Positions 17,578 through 26,702 of a DNA stretch of 64,000 nt are shown here, piece after piece. A model generated the notes under the pieces. It saw only the letters and a list, made by a program, of their open reading frames with translations. It had not been told where the DNA came from and ran no database searches. Origin of the DNA: Methylophilaceae bacterium. Lineage in GTDB: Bacteria > Pseudomonadota > Gammaproteobacteria > Burkholderiales > Methylophilaceae. Within the stretch, counting starts at the first letter, position 1, and each line of letters starts with the position of its first letter. The translations under genes and the position numbers were made by a program. The DNA lies in NCBI GenBank assembly GCA_028244835.1, contig JAOKBJ010000001.1:1-64000 (forward strand). The letters run 5' to 3'.

Positions 17578-18753
17578 TTACTCATTATTTTTAATTGGCA
17601 TTTTCATGGTTATTGACAAAAATAACCAAATCATTATCAGTAGACTGCAAAATAAAAAAGTACCTTGATAGCCATAAAAATTTGCAATCAAGCCGCCAAG
17701 TGTCCCGCCTACAAAAATACCTAGCGATTGCGAACTATTATACACCCCTAATGCTAAACCTCTTCTTTGAATTGGTGCCAACTTACTAACTAAACTAGGT
17801 AAAGAAGCCTCTAGATAGTTAAACCCAATAAAATAAAATATTAAAGCTATTATGATGCCAACAATGTCATTAGAAAAATATATAAATAAGAATTGCGTTA
17901 CAAATAATAAAGCAATTGAAAATATAAAAGATTCTCTAGTTTTATTATTTTTCTCCGAAAAAATAATCATAGGTATTAAAAAAATAAAAGATATGGCCAA
18001 AACTGCTAAGTAAACTACCCAATGTTGATTTAATGGAATCTCGCCTTGATTTATTAAATAAAAGGGAATTGCCATAAACATCGATATTTGGGAAGCATGG
18101 AGTACGAAAATTCCAAAATTAAGTCGATTTAAATCAAAATCCTTTAAAATAGTTTTTATACCGCTAGCATTTTCAGAATCAATTTTTTTCTTATCCAAAG
18201 GCTCATCAATAAAAAATTTTACAATTCCTAAAGCAATAAAAGCTAAAATTCCCATTAGTAAGAATATACCTGGAACACCAATAAGGTTATTCAATATTGG
18301 TGAAATCACTAATGATAATGCAAATGTTAGGCCAATTGATACTCCAATAATTGCCATTCCTTTAGTTCGACTTTTATCACTAGTTAGGTCAGATAAAAAA
18401 GCAGTTAAAACTGCTGAAATTGCTCCAGATCCTTGAATTGCTCGTCCAATAATAACCCCTTCAATATGGTCAGATATCCCCGCAATAAATGACCCAATTA
18501 TAAATAATAATAAACCAAAATAAATTACTGGTTTTCTTCCTAGCCGATCTGAAGTCATTCCAAACGGAATTTGAAGAATAGCTTGAGTTAGCCCATAAAT
18601 ACCAAAAGCTAAACCAATTTGAAATTCTGTAGGCCGCCCTGATAGCTCCGAAGCATAAATGGAAAAGATAGGGAGAATTAAAAAAATTCCAAGCATTCGG
18701 AGTGAGTAAATCGAAGCTAAAAGAACGCTAGATTTAATTTCTAATGGTGACAT
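17578..18753 (-). CDS. MFS transporter (DHA1, YajR-like)
   Basis: 391 residues with about twelve hydrophobic helices. The loop 2-3 signature GMTSDRLGRKPVIY identifies the major facilitator superfamily, and the N-terminus (LRMLGIFLILPIFSIYA) matches the drug:H+ antiporter-1 group near YajR. The extra C-terminal domain of E. coli YajR seems absent. Substrate is unknown. It is divergent from uvrA across a 97-bp gap and lies upstream of ssb. Confidence 0.85.
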   Translation of the reverse strand: MSPLEIKSSVLLASIYSLRMLGIFLILPIFSIYASELSGRPTEFQIGLAFGIYGLTQAILQIPFGMTSDRLGRKPVIYFGLLLFIIGSFIAGISDHIEGVIIGRAIQGSGAISAVLTAFLSDLTSDKSRTKGMAIIGVSIGLTFALSLVISPILNNLIGVPGIFLLMGILAFIALGIVKFFIDEPLDKKKIDSENASGIKTILKDFDLNRLNFGIFVLHASQISMFMAIPFYLINQGEIPLNQHWVVYLAVLAISFIFLIPMIIFSEKNNKTRESFIFSIALLFVTQFLFIYFSNDIVGIIIALIFYFIGFNYLEASLPSLVSKLAPIQRRGLALGVYNSSQSLGIFVGGTLGGLIANFYGYQGTFLFCSLLIMIWLFLSITMKMPIKNNE

Positions 18754-18850
18754 TCTTATTATATATACCTATGAATAACAAAACTTTAGTTTCTAAATTA
18801 GAGATTATAAAATATAATATCAGGTTGCTCCTTAAAAAAGATAAAATTAA

Positions 18851-21661
18851 ATGGATTATATTAAAATTAAAGGGGCTAGAACCCATAACTTAAAAAATAT
18901 TTCCTTAGATCTTCCTAGAAATAAATTAATAGTTATTACGGGATTATCTGGCTCTGGAAAATCTTCTCTAGCCTTTGATACTCTATATGCTGAAGGGCAA
19001 AGAAGATATGTTGAATCCTTGTCAGCCTATGCTAGGCAATTTCTAGACCGAATGAATAAACCTGATGTAGATATGATTGAAGGGCTGTCACCTGCAATCT
19101 CTATAGAACAAAAATCAACTTCACATAATCCAAGGTCAACCGTTGGAACTGTAACTGAGATTCACGACTACCTTCGCTTACTCTATGCACGCGCAGGAGA
19201 TCCTTATTGTCCTACCCATAAAATAAAACTTGAAGCACAAACAGTTTCCCAAATAGTTGACCAACTACTATCTCTTGAAAAAGATACAAAAATTATGTTA
19301 CTTGCCCCCGTAGTAAACAATCGTAAAGGTAGTCATTTAGATTTAATTGATGAGTTAAGGGCACAAGGTTTTATAAGAATTAGACTAGATGGGACCATTT
19401 ATGAAATAGACAATATTCCCGCTATACAAAAAAATACAAAGCATCAATTAGATGTTGTAATTGATCGTATAAAAATTCATCTTGATATCAAACAGCGCAT
19501 TACTGAATCAGTCGAAACAGGTTTGAAACTTGCTGATGGAAAAATTATTTCCATCAATATGGATACTAAAGAAACGCAACTATTCTCTGCAAAATTTTCC
19601 TGTCCACATTGTGAGTATGCCCTAACTGAACTAGAACCAAGATTGTTTTCCTTTAATAATCCAATGGGGGCTTGTCCTGATTGTGATGGTTTGGGGCATA
19701 AAAATTTCTTTGATGCATCTCGCGTTGTAGCTTTTCCACAGCTACCTTTGTCATCCGGAGCTATTAAGGGGTGGGATAAGCGAAATCAGTTTTACTATCA
19801 AATGTTAAATAGTCTTGCCCAACATTATAGTTTTGATCTTGAAACGCCTTACCAAGAACTCCAAGAAAGAATTCAAAATATTATTTTATTTGGAAGTGAT
19901 AAAGAGCAGATAGAATTTAATTATTTCAATGAGCAAGGAACTATCAATTCAAAAAAGCATCCTTTTGAAGGGGTAATAAATAACTTTAAAAGACGCTACC
20001 AAGATACAGATTCGAGCTCTGTTCGAGATGAATTAGCAAAATATTTAAGTAATCAAGAATGTCCTACATGTAAGGGAACACGTTTAAAGATTGAGGCGAG
20101 GAATGTATTAGTTAGTGATTTAAATCTCCATGAAGTATGCAAATTACCTCTTAAAAAAACCTTAAAATTTTTCAATGATATAAAACTATTAGGATTTCGT
20201 GCTCAAGTTGCGAGCAAAATAATTCAAGAAATAAAAAATAGACTTAATTTTTTAATAAATGTTGGTCTTGATTATTTATCTCTTTCAAGGTCTGCTGACA
20301 CCCTTTCAGGTGGAGAGGCTCAAAGAATTAGATTGGCTTCACAAATTGGTAGTGGTTTAACGGGAGTAATGTATGTTTTAGATGAACCATCTATTGGGCT
20401 CCATCAAAAAGATAACGACAAGCTCTTAGAGACACTTAGAAATCTTCGAGATATAGGTAATACAGTGATTGTTGTTGAGCATGATTATGATGCAATTATG
20501 TCGGCTGATTATGTAGTAGATATTGGCCCTGGTGCTGGGGTGCACGGTGGTGAAATTGTTGCTCAAGGCCTCCCTAAGGAAATCGCTACCAATATAAACT
20601 CACTGACTGGCCAATACATAAGTGGGCAAAAAAAAATTACAGTTTCAAAAAAAATAAAATTACCTGATAATTCTTTTTTTAAAATTACAAAAGCTTCTGG
20701 TAATAATTTAAAAAATATTACTTTAAATCTCCCGATAGGCTTATTTACTTGTGTGACCGGAGTTTCTGGTAGTGGTAAATCTACGCTCATTAATGACACA
20801 CTTTATAATGCTGTGGCAAAACATCTTTACCGAAGTAATTTAGAGCCAGCGGGCCATGAAGATATAGAAGGGTTTGATTTCTTCGACAAAGTTGTCGATG
20901 TAAATCAAAGTCCCATCGGAAGAACTCCGAGATCTAATCCTGCTACTTACACCGGTTTGTTTACGCCTATAAGAGATCTTTTTTCTAAAGTCCAAGAAAG
21001 TAGAGCAAGAGGTTACAATCAAGGACGGTTCTCATTCAATGTGAAAGGTGGGAGATGTGAAGCATGTGAAGGTGATGGAGTGATTAGAGTTGAAATGCAT
21101 TTTTTACCTGATGTATATGTCGAATGTGATTCTTGTTATGGACACCGTTACAATCGTGAAACGCTTGAAATATTTTACAAAGGGAAAAATATTCATAATA
21201 TTTTAAGCTTTACCGTAGAAGAAGCTCATAAATTTTTTATGGCTGTACCAACACTTGAACGAAAACTAAAAACTCTCCTAGATGTAGGGCTTGGATATAT
21301 TAAATTGGGACAAAATGCAACGACTCTATCTGGAGGTGAGGCTCAAAGAGTCAAATTAGCTTTAGAACTTTCAAAAAGAGATACTGGCAGAACGCTTTAT
21401 ATTTTAGATGAGCCAACAACTGGCTTACATTTTTCTGACATACAACTATTACTTAACGTGTTGCATCGATTAAGAGACAATGGAAATACTTTAGTGGTGA
21501 TTGAGCACAATCTTGATGTAATCAAGACTGCTGATTGGATTATTGATCTTGGTCCTGAAGGAGGTGATGGTGGCGGTGAAATCATCGCAGAGGGTTCACC
21601 TGAAAAAATTATATCCAATAATAAAAGCTTTACTGGTAAATACTTAAAGAGATATTTATAA
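18851..21661 (+). CDS. uvrA: Excinuclease ABC subunit A
   Basis: Damage-recognition ATPase of nucleotide excision repair. The 936 residues have two ABC modules: Walker [10 protein letters not shown] (31-39) and a second GVSGSGKST near 637, two LSGGEAQR signatures, zinc-finger CxxC pairs (CPHC...CPDC, CPTC, CEAC...CDSC) and [13 protein letters not shown] / [14 protein letters not shown] see no LexA-type box in the short upstream region. The last codons TTA TAA form a palindrome shared with the end of aroE. Confidence 0.98.
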   Translation: MDYIKIKGARTHNLKNISLDLPRNKLIVITGLSGSGKSSLAFDTLYAEGQRRYVESLSAYARQFLDRMNKPDVDMIEGLSPAISIEQKSTSHNPRSTVGTVTEIHDYLRLLYARAGDPYCPTHKIKLEAQTVSQIVDQLLSLEKDTKIMLLAPVVNNRKGSHLDLIDELRAQGFIRIRLDGTIYEIDNIPAIQKNTKHQLDVVIDRIKIHLDIKQRITESVETGLKLADGKIISINMDTKETQLFSAKFSCPHCEYALTELEPRLFSFNNPMGACPDCDGLGHKNFFDASRVVAFPQLPLSSGAIKGWDKRNQFYYQMLNSLAQHYSFDLETPYQELQERIQNIILFGSDKEQIEFNYFNEQGTINSKKHPFEGVINNFKRRYQDTDSSSVRDELAKYLSNQECPTCKGTRLKIEARNVLVSDLNLHEVCKLPLKKTLKFFNDIKLLGFRAQVASKIIQEIKNRLNFLINVGLDYLSLSRSADTLSGGEAQRIRLASQIGSGLTGVMYVLDEPSIGLHQKDNDKLLETLRNLRDIGNTVIVVEHDYDAIMSADYVVDIGPGAGVHGGEIVAQGLPKEIATNINSLTGQYISGQKKITVSKKIKLPDNSFFKITKASGNNLKNITLNLPIGLFTCVTGVSGSGKSTLINDTLYNAVAKHLYRSNLEPAGHEDIEGFDFFDKVVDVNQSPIGRTPRSNPATYTGLFTPIRDLFSKVQESRARGYNQGRFSFNVKGGRCEACEGDGVIRVEMHFLPDVYVECDSCYGHRYNRETLEIFYKGKNIHNILSFTVEEAHKFFMAVPTLERKLKTLLDVGLGYIKLGQNATTLSGGEAQRVKLALELSKRDTGRTLYILDEPTTGLHFSDIQLLLNVLHRLRDNGNTLVVIEHNLDVIKTADWIIDLGPEGGDGGGEIIAEGSPEKIISNNKSFTGKYLKRYL

Positions 21662-22495
21662 GTTTTTTAAAGCAGTCCTAACATTTTCTGTTGCTGGAGC
21701 TAGCTGATGCCAAATATTAAAACTCACTGCTGCCTGCTCAACTAACATTCCAAGACCATCATAAACTGAATTAGTTTTCTTATAAGCTTCTCTCATAAAT
21801 GGAGTTTGAGAGCCATACATCATGTCATAGCAAGCACCTTCATCATTTAAACAATTAAAAGCATGTTCTTGCAAGGGTGAATGTTGGGTAGTTAAGGACG
21901 AGGACGTAGCATTTATTATCAAATCAAAATATAGTTTTTTTGAAAAATCTAAATCTATTGTTTCTAAAATCACTTGGTTTTTTTCAGCAAAAAATTTCCA
22001 ATATTTTTTCATTTCAATTGCTTTTGTAAAAGTTCTATTAGTTAGAAAAATTTTTTTTGGCTTGCTTTGAATAAGATCGTAAATTGCTCCATTTGCAGCC
22101 CCACCAGAACCAACTAAAAAAATATTTTTACCTTTGATATCAATTTTTTTATAAGATAAATCATTTATTAATCCCCTACCATCCGTTGAATCTCCAATAA
22201 TATTTTTACCTAAAAAAGTTAATGTATTAACAGACTTACATAAGGATGACCTTTCTGAAAGTTCATCGCAAATTTGAAATGCAGAAAACTTTAATGGAAG
22301 AGTTATATTTAGCCCATAATAACCTTCATCTTTTAAACTCTTAATTCTTTCCAAAAAATCATCCTGTTTGGTATCAAATTTTTCATACCCTAAATTAATT
22401 GAGAACTCTCTTGCAAATAATAGGTGTATTTGAGGCGAAAGGGAGTGAGATATTGGATGCCCAAGAACTGCAAATTTTTTTATTTCATCTTTCAT
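21656..22495 (-). CDS. aroE: Shikimate dehydrogenase (NADP+)
   Basis: Reduces 3-dehydroshikimate to shikimate. The 279 residues contain the substrate site [13 protein letters not shown] and NITLPLK, the Rossmann loop [13 protein letters not shown], an NRT motif (LTNRTF) for NADP, and the C-terminal [13 protein letters not shown]. Its 3' end overlaps uvrA by 6 bp, so the genes are convergent with no terminator. Other shikimate genes here are aroB and aroK at 31317-32911. Confidence 0.96.
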   Translation of the reverse strand: MKDEIKKFAVLGHPISHSLSPQIHLLFAREFSINLGYEKFDTKQDDFLERIKSLKDEGYYGLNITLPLKFSAFQICDELSERSSLCKSVNTLTFLGKNIIGDSTDGRGLINDLSYKKIDIKGKNIFLVGSGGAANGAIYDLIQSKPKKIFLTNRTFTKAIEMKKYWKFFAEKNQVILETIDLDFSKKLYFDLIINATSSSLTTQHSPLQEHAFNCLNDEGACYDMMYGSQTPFMREAYKKTNSVYDGLGMLVEQAAVSFNIWHQLAPATENVRTALKNL

Positions 22496-22542
22496 TCGGT
22501 TATTATTATTGACAATACAAAAATATCAAGAGAAATATTTAA

Positions 22543-22559
22543 TGCATTATTATAGTGCA
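22543..22559. promoter_or_regulatory. NtrC-binding site 1 upstream of glnA
   Basis: TGCATTATTATAGTGCA matches the NtrC consensus TGCAYYA-N3-TRGTGCA. Its centre (22551) is about 125 bp before the predicted start point of the sigma-54 promoter and 32 bp from the second box, i.e. on the same DNA face. Confidence 0.85.
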
Positions 22560-22574
22560 ATTTTTAACTAAAAA

Positions 22575-22591
22575 TGCATTATAATAATGCA
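22575..22591. promoter_or_regulatory. NtrC-binding site 2 upstream of glnA
   Basis: TGCATTATAATAATGCA is a near-perfect 17-bp palindrome with the same TGCATTA half-sites. Its centre (22583) is about -93 relative to the predicted transcription start. The 32-bp spacing from site 1 equals that of the strong NtrC sites at E. coli glnAp2. Confidence 0.85.
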
Positions 22592-22648
22592 TATATTATT
22601 TATTTAATGAGTTTTATGAGCAAATCGGTTATTTTAGCCAATTAAATA

Positions 22649-22665
22649 TTGGCATAAATTATGCT
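22649..22665 (+). promoter_or_regulatory. Sigma-54 (-24/-12) promoter of glnA
   Basis: TTGGCATAAATTATGCT has GG at 22651-22652 and GC at 22663-22664 with exactly 10 bases between, the diagnostic sigma-54 spacing. Predicted start near 22676, giving a leader of about 35 nt before the ATG at 22711. Two NtrC boxes upstream support it. The rest of the 215-bp gap 22496-22710 is AT-rich and holds nothing else I can name. Confidence 0.88.
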
Positions 22666-22710
22666 TTAGAATGTATATAAACAGATTAACTATTTTTAAG
22701 GAGTTTTAGT

Positions 22711-24120
22711 ATGGCTGCCGCTGATGTAATAAAGAAAATTAAACAGGAAAAAATTAAATTTATTGATCTTCGTTTTACTGATACCAAAGGAAAAGAGCAA
22801 CATGTAACAGTGCCGGCCTCAGCCTTTGACAAGACTAAATTTACTGATGGCCATGCCTTTGATGGTTCTTCAATTGAAGGATGGAAGGGTATTAATGCCT
22901 CAGACATGTTACTTAAGCCAGATCCTGATACAGCTAATATCGATCCATTTATGGAAGAGAAAACTTTAATTTTAACCTGCAACGTTGAGGATCCAACAGA
23001 TGGAAAAGGTTATGATCGTGATCCTAGAACAATAGCTAATCGCGCTGAAAAATACCTTAAAACAACTGGTATTGGCGATACTATTTACTTCGGCCCGGAA
23101 CCTGAATTTTTTGTGTTTGACTCAATCACATGGAGCTCTAGCATGAAAGGGTCTTCAGTAAATATTAGTTCTGAAGAAGCAGAATGGGACTCCGATAATG
23201 AGCATGATGGAGGAAATGTTGGGCATCGCCCGAGAGTTAAAGGCGGTTACTTTCCAGTACCACCTGTAGATTCACTTCAAGACCTTCGATCCGAAATGTG
23301 CTTAACATTAGAGGAAATGGGGGTTCCTGTTGAAGTACATCATCATGAAGTTGCAGGTGCAGGCCAAAACGAAATTGGTACTAAATTCTCTTCTTTAACT
23401 CAAAGAGCTGATTGGACTCAAATCCTTAAATATGTTGTTATGAATACAGCTCATAGATTTGGTAAAACAGCGACCTTTATGCCAAAACCAATTTTAAATG
23501 ATAATGGAACAGGGATGCATGTTCACCAATCAATTTGGAAGGGTGGAAAAAATATTTTTGCAGGAAAAAAATATGCGAACCTGAGTGATACTGCTCTTTA
23601 TTATATTGGTGGAATTATTAAGCATGGTAAAGCATTAAACGCAATAACTAATCCATCAACGAATTCATATAAACGATTAGTTCCTGGTTTTGAAGCACCG
23701 GTTATGCTTGCATACTCTGCGAAAAACAGATCTGCTGCAATTCGTATTCCTTATGTATCATCTGATAAAGCTAGACGTATTGAAGTCCGATTTCCAGATC
23801 CAATGGCAAATCCATATTTAGCTTTTAGTGCTCTAATGATGGCTGGTCTAGACGGTATTCAAAATAAAATTCACCCTGGTGAAGCAGAAACAAGAGACTT
23901 ATATGATTTGACAGTTAAGGAAGAATCAAAAATACCGCAAGTTGCTGCAACTCTGCCAGAAGCACTTGAGGCATTAAGAGTTGATAGAAAATTTTTAACT
24001 GTTGGTGGAGTCTTTTCTGATGACTTTATTGACAGCTTCATTGATTTAAAAATGGAAGAAGTAACTCGACTAAGAATGACACCCCATCCAGTAGAGTTTG
24101 ATATGTATTACAGTTTATAA
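22711..24120 (+). CDS. glnA: Glutamine synthetase, type I
   Basis: Makes glutamine from glutamate, ammonia and ATP. The 469 residues show the metal and substrate motifs DGSSIEGW (51-58), [54 protein letters not shown] and [10 protein letters not shown]398 in RDLYDL is the adenylylation tyrosine of the GSI-beta subgroup, so GlnE control is likely. AAGGAG precedes the ATG at a good distance. It is transcribed from a sigma-54 promoter with NtrC boxes and ends at a strong terminator before ntrB. Confidence 0.98.
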   Translation: MAAADVIKKIKQEKIKFIDLRFTDTKGKEQHVTVPASAFDKTKFTDGHAFDGSSIEGWKGINASDMLLKPDPDTANIDPFMEEKTLILTCNVEDPTDGKGYDRDPRTIANRAEKYLKTTGIGDTIYFGPEPEFFVFDSITWSSSMKGSSVNISSEEAEWDSDNEHDGGNVGHRPRVKGGYFPVPPVDSLQDLRSEMCLTLEEMGVPVEVHHHEVAGAGQNEIGTKFSSLTQRADWTQILKYVVMNTAHRFGKTATFMPKPILNDNGTGMHVHQSIWKGGKNIFAGKKYANLSDTALYYIGGIIKHGKALNAITNPSTNSYKRLVPGFEAPVMLAYSAKNRSAAIRIPYVSSDKARRIEVRFPDPMANPYLAFSALMMAGLDGIQNKIHPGEAETRDLYDLTVKEESKIPQVAATLPEALEALRVDRKFLTVGGVFSDDFIDSFIDLKMEEVTRLRMTPHPVEFDMYYSL

Positions 24121-24125
24121 ATTTT

Positions 24126-24159
24126 AAATAAAGGGTGGATTAAAATCCACCCTTTATTT
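24126..24159 (+). terminator. Rho-independent terminator after glnA
   Basis: An almost perfect hairpin: AAATAAAGGGTGGATT pairs with AATCCACCCTTTATTT across a 2-nt centre (24142-24143). The A- and T-rich ends let it work on both strands. It sits 6 bp after the glnA stop and should separate glnA from ntrB transcription. Confidence 0.88.
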
Positions 24160-24204
24160 ATCTAAAAAATAATATGACTCCTATGCTTAAAAAAAATTAA
24201 AACG

Positions 24205-25290
24205 ATGATTATTAAAAATAATTTAAAAGGAATGGAGGACCTAGCCACTGCAATAATTGTTTGTGATAAAGATTTAACTATCAAGCATATAAATCCAAGC
24301 GCGGAAATCTTATTTGAATTGAGCCATGAAAAAGTAATTAATAAAAGTATTAATTTATTTTTTGAAGAAATTGAATTTTTTAAGAATGCCTTAAATCAAG
24401 CTAAGTCCAAAAAAAGTTCATATCGCGAGCATGAATATTTTATCAAGACCAATCAAAATAAAATAGTTTGTGTAAGCTTTATAATCACCCCAATTGAACA
24501 TGAAGAATTTGACTTTATTGTAGAATTTATTCAAATGGATCAGCACTTAAGAGTAGCTCGTGAAGAAAGAATGTTTATTCAGCAACAAGCAAATTCAGAA
24601 TTACTTAGAAACTTAGCGCATGAAATAAGAAATCCCCTTGGGGGCTTAAGGGGAGCAGCCCAACTCTTAGAAAAAGAATTAGATGAACAGGCATTAAAAG
24701 AATATACGCAAATAATAATTACTGAGGCAGATCGACTTCAGAACCTAATGAATAAATTATTAACCCCTCATCAGTTACCTGTATATAAAAGGACAAATAT
24801 TCATGAAGTTCTAGAAAGAGTTCGTAGTCTAATATTGTCAGAATTTCCAGAACATTTAAAGCTTACTAGAGATTATGATGTAAGCCTTCCTGAATTTATT
24901 GGGGATAGAGAGAAATTAATACAAGCTGTCTTAAATGTTGCAAGAAATGCAGTTCAAGCAATGCTCCAAAATAACAAAAAAAACGAAATGAATCTTGATT
25001 TTATTACTAGAGCGGAAAGTCAAATTGTTTTTCATAAAAAGAAACATGCTACAGCGATACGATTAGATATTGTTGATAATGGTCCAGGAATTGATAGCGA
25101 ATTATTGGATAAAATCTTTTATCCGTTAGTTTCCGGTAAGGAGTATGGCTCTGGATTAGGACTTTCGTTGGCCCAAAACTTCATAACACAACATAACGGC
25201 ATGATTGATTGCTCAAGCACTCCTGGTAAGACAACATTCTCAATAATTCTCCCAATTGAGAATAATTTAAAAATTAATGAGGTAGTTTAA
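24205..25290 (+). CDS. glnL: Nitrogen regulation sensor histidine kinase NtrB (GlnL)
   Basis: Cytoplasmic kinase/phosphatase that controls NtrC according to PII status. The 361 residues have an N-terminal PAS domain (~10-115), an H-box with phosphoacceptor H139 (NLAHEIRNPLGGLRGAAQLLE), an N-box (NVARNAVQAML) and G-boxes (DNGPGI, GSGLGLSLAQ). There is no membrane segment, as expected for NtrB. I keep the first ATG; a second at codon 10 is possible. The stop overlaps the ntrC start by one base (TAATG). Confidence 0.93.
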   Translation: MIIKNNLKGMEDLATAIIVCDKDLTIKHINPSAEILFELSHEKVINKSINLFFEEIEFFKNALNQAKSKKSSYREHEYFIKTNQNKIVCVSFIITPIEHEEFDFIVEFIQMDQHLRVAREERMFIQQQANSELLRNLAHEIRNPLGGLRGAAQLLEKELDEQALKEYTQIIITEADRLQNLMNKLLTPHQLPVYKRTNIHEVLERVRSLILSEFPEHLKLTRDYDVSLPEFIGDREKLIQAVLNVARNAVQAMLQNNKKNEMNLDFITRAESQIVFHKKKHATAIRLDIVDNGPGIDSELLDKIFYPLVSGKEYGSGLGLSLAQNFITQHNGMIDCSSTPGKTTFSIILPIENNLKINEVV

Positions 25291-26702
25291 TGAAAAAAGT
25301 ATGGGTACTTGATGATGATAAATCTATACGATGGGTTTTCGAAAAAGCATTATCAAAGGTAAACCTACCTTGCCAATGTTTTAGTAATACCAATGAGGCA
25401 ATTAATCAATTTAATCACGAGATGCCGTCCGTTATTCTAAGCGATATTAGAATGCCTAATGAATCTGGGATTGATTTCTTAACAAAAGTAAAAGAAAAAT
25501 TCCCACAGATACCAATTATTATTATGACGGCTTATTCTGATCTCGATACTGCTGTCTCTGCATTTCAAAAAGGAGCTTTTGAATATATTGCCAAACCTTT
25601 TGATATAGATAAAGTGATAGAAGTTATACATCAAGCATTAGAGCAAACAACCAAAGAGAACAATTTTAAAGAGAAGAACAATTCTAAAGAACTAGACACC
25701 CATTCCCCTGCAATTATTGGGCAAGCACAGTCTATGCAAGAAGTATTTCGTGCTATTGGTAGATTAAGTAAATCGGCTGCTACTGTTCTTTTAAATGGTG
25801 AGTCTGGATCAGGAAAAGAATTAGTTGCAAAAGCAATTCATAATAATAGTGATAGAAAAGATTCTCCTTTTATTGCTCTAAATACTGCAGCTATTCCAAA
25901 AGATCTACTTGAAGCAGAGTTGTTTGGGCATGAAAAAGGTTCATTTACTGGAGCTCAAAATCTCCGTAAAGGAAGGTTTGAACAATCGGATGGAGGAACA
26001 TTATTTTTAGATGAAATTGGCGATATGCCAATGGAACTTCAAACAAGACTATTAAGGGTCTTAAGTGATGGTAAATTCTATAGGATAGGTGGACAGGACT
26101 CTATTGATACTGATGTAAGGGTGATAGCTGCAACTCATCAAAACTTAGAAGAGTCGGTCAAAGAAGGGATATTTAGGGAGGATTTATTTCATAGGTTAAA
26201 TGTAATCAGAATCACTGTGCCTCCCCTAAGAAAAAGAGTGGAAGATATCCCTACATTATCAAATTATTTTCTAGAAAAGAGTGCTAATCAGTTAAAAGTG
26301 ACTCCAAAATCTCTATCTAAAGAAGTATTAGAGTTTTTTAAAAACCTCCAATGGAGAGGTAATGTAAGACAACTAGAAAATGTATGCCACTGGTTAACTG
26401 TCATGTCTCCTGGAAATCAAATAATCGTTAGCGACCTACCTTCTGAACTTAAAAATGAGCCAGTAAACATAATGCATGGTGCTGATGAATGGCAAAAAAA
26501 TTTAGCAAGGGATTTGGCAATAAAATTACTGGATGGAAAGACAGATTTACATAGTTTCTTTATTGGCCAAGTTGAAAAAATTCTAATTGAAAAAACTCTT
26601 GAACATACAAAATATCGAAAACTAGATGCTGCAAATATTTTAGGAATTGGAAGAAATACTGTAACAAGAAAAATTAAAGAACTAAAAATTATACAATCAT
26701 AA
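25290..26702 (+). CDS. glnG: Nitrogen regulation response regulator NtrC (GlnG)
   Basis: Sigma-54-dependent activator. The 470 residues have a receiver domain (acidic D8-D10, phosphoacceptor D52, conserved K102), a central AAA+ domain with Walker A GESGSGKE (170-177), and a C-terminal Fis-type helix-turn-helix (LDAANILGIGRNTVTRKIKEL). The sigma-54 contact loop reads GSFTGA (217-222) instead of the usual GAFTGA. It overlaps ntrB by one base. It probably binds the two boxes before glnA. The 3' end overlaps the convergent TPR-glycosyltransferase gene by 6 bp. Confidence 0.95.
   Translation: MKKVWVLDDDKSIRWVFEKALSKVNLPCQCFSNTNEAINQFNHEMPSVILSDIRMPNESGIDFLTKVKEKFPQIPIIIMTAYSDLDTAVSAFQKGAFEYIAKPFDIDKVIEVIHQALEQTTKENNFKEKNNSKELDTHSPAIIGQAQSMQEVFRAIGRLSKSAATVLLNGESGSGKELVAKAIHNNSDRKDSPFIALNTAAIPKDLLEAELFGHEKGSFTGAQNLRKGRFEQSDGGTLFLDEIGDMPMELQTRLLRVLSDGKFYRIGGQDSIDTDVRVIAATHQNLEESVKEGIFREDLFHRLNVIRITVPPLRKRVEDIPTLSNYFLEKSANQLKVTPKSLSKEVLEFFKNLQWRGNVRQLENVCHWLTVMSPGNQIIVSDLPSELKNEPVNIMHGADEWQKNLARDLAIKLLDGKTDLHSFFIGQVEKILIEKTLEHTKYRKLDAANILGIGRNTVTRKIKELKIIQS

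Noticed and set aside
18754-18850. LexA box before uvrA
   Set aside because: No CTG-N10-CAG type site found in the gap between uvrA and the MFS gene, so SOS control is not supported here.
22686-22982. 98-residue minus-strand open reading frame over the glnA start
   Set aside because: It lies antisense to glnA and covers the Shine-Dalgarno; no recognisable features. A shadow of the real gene.
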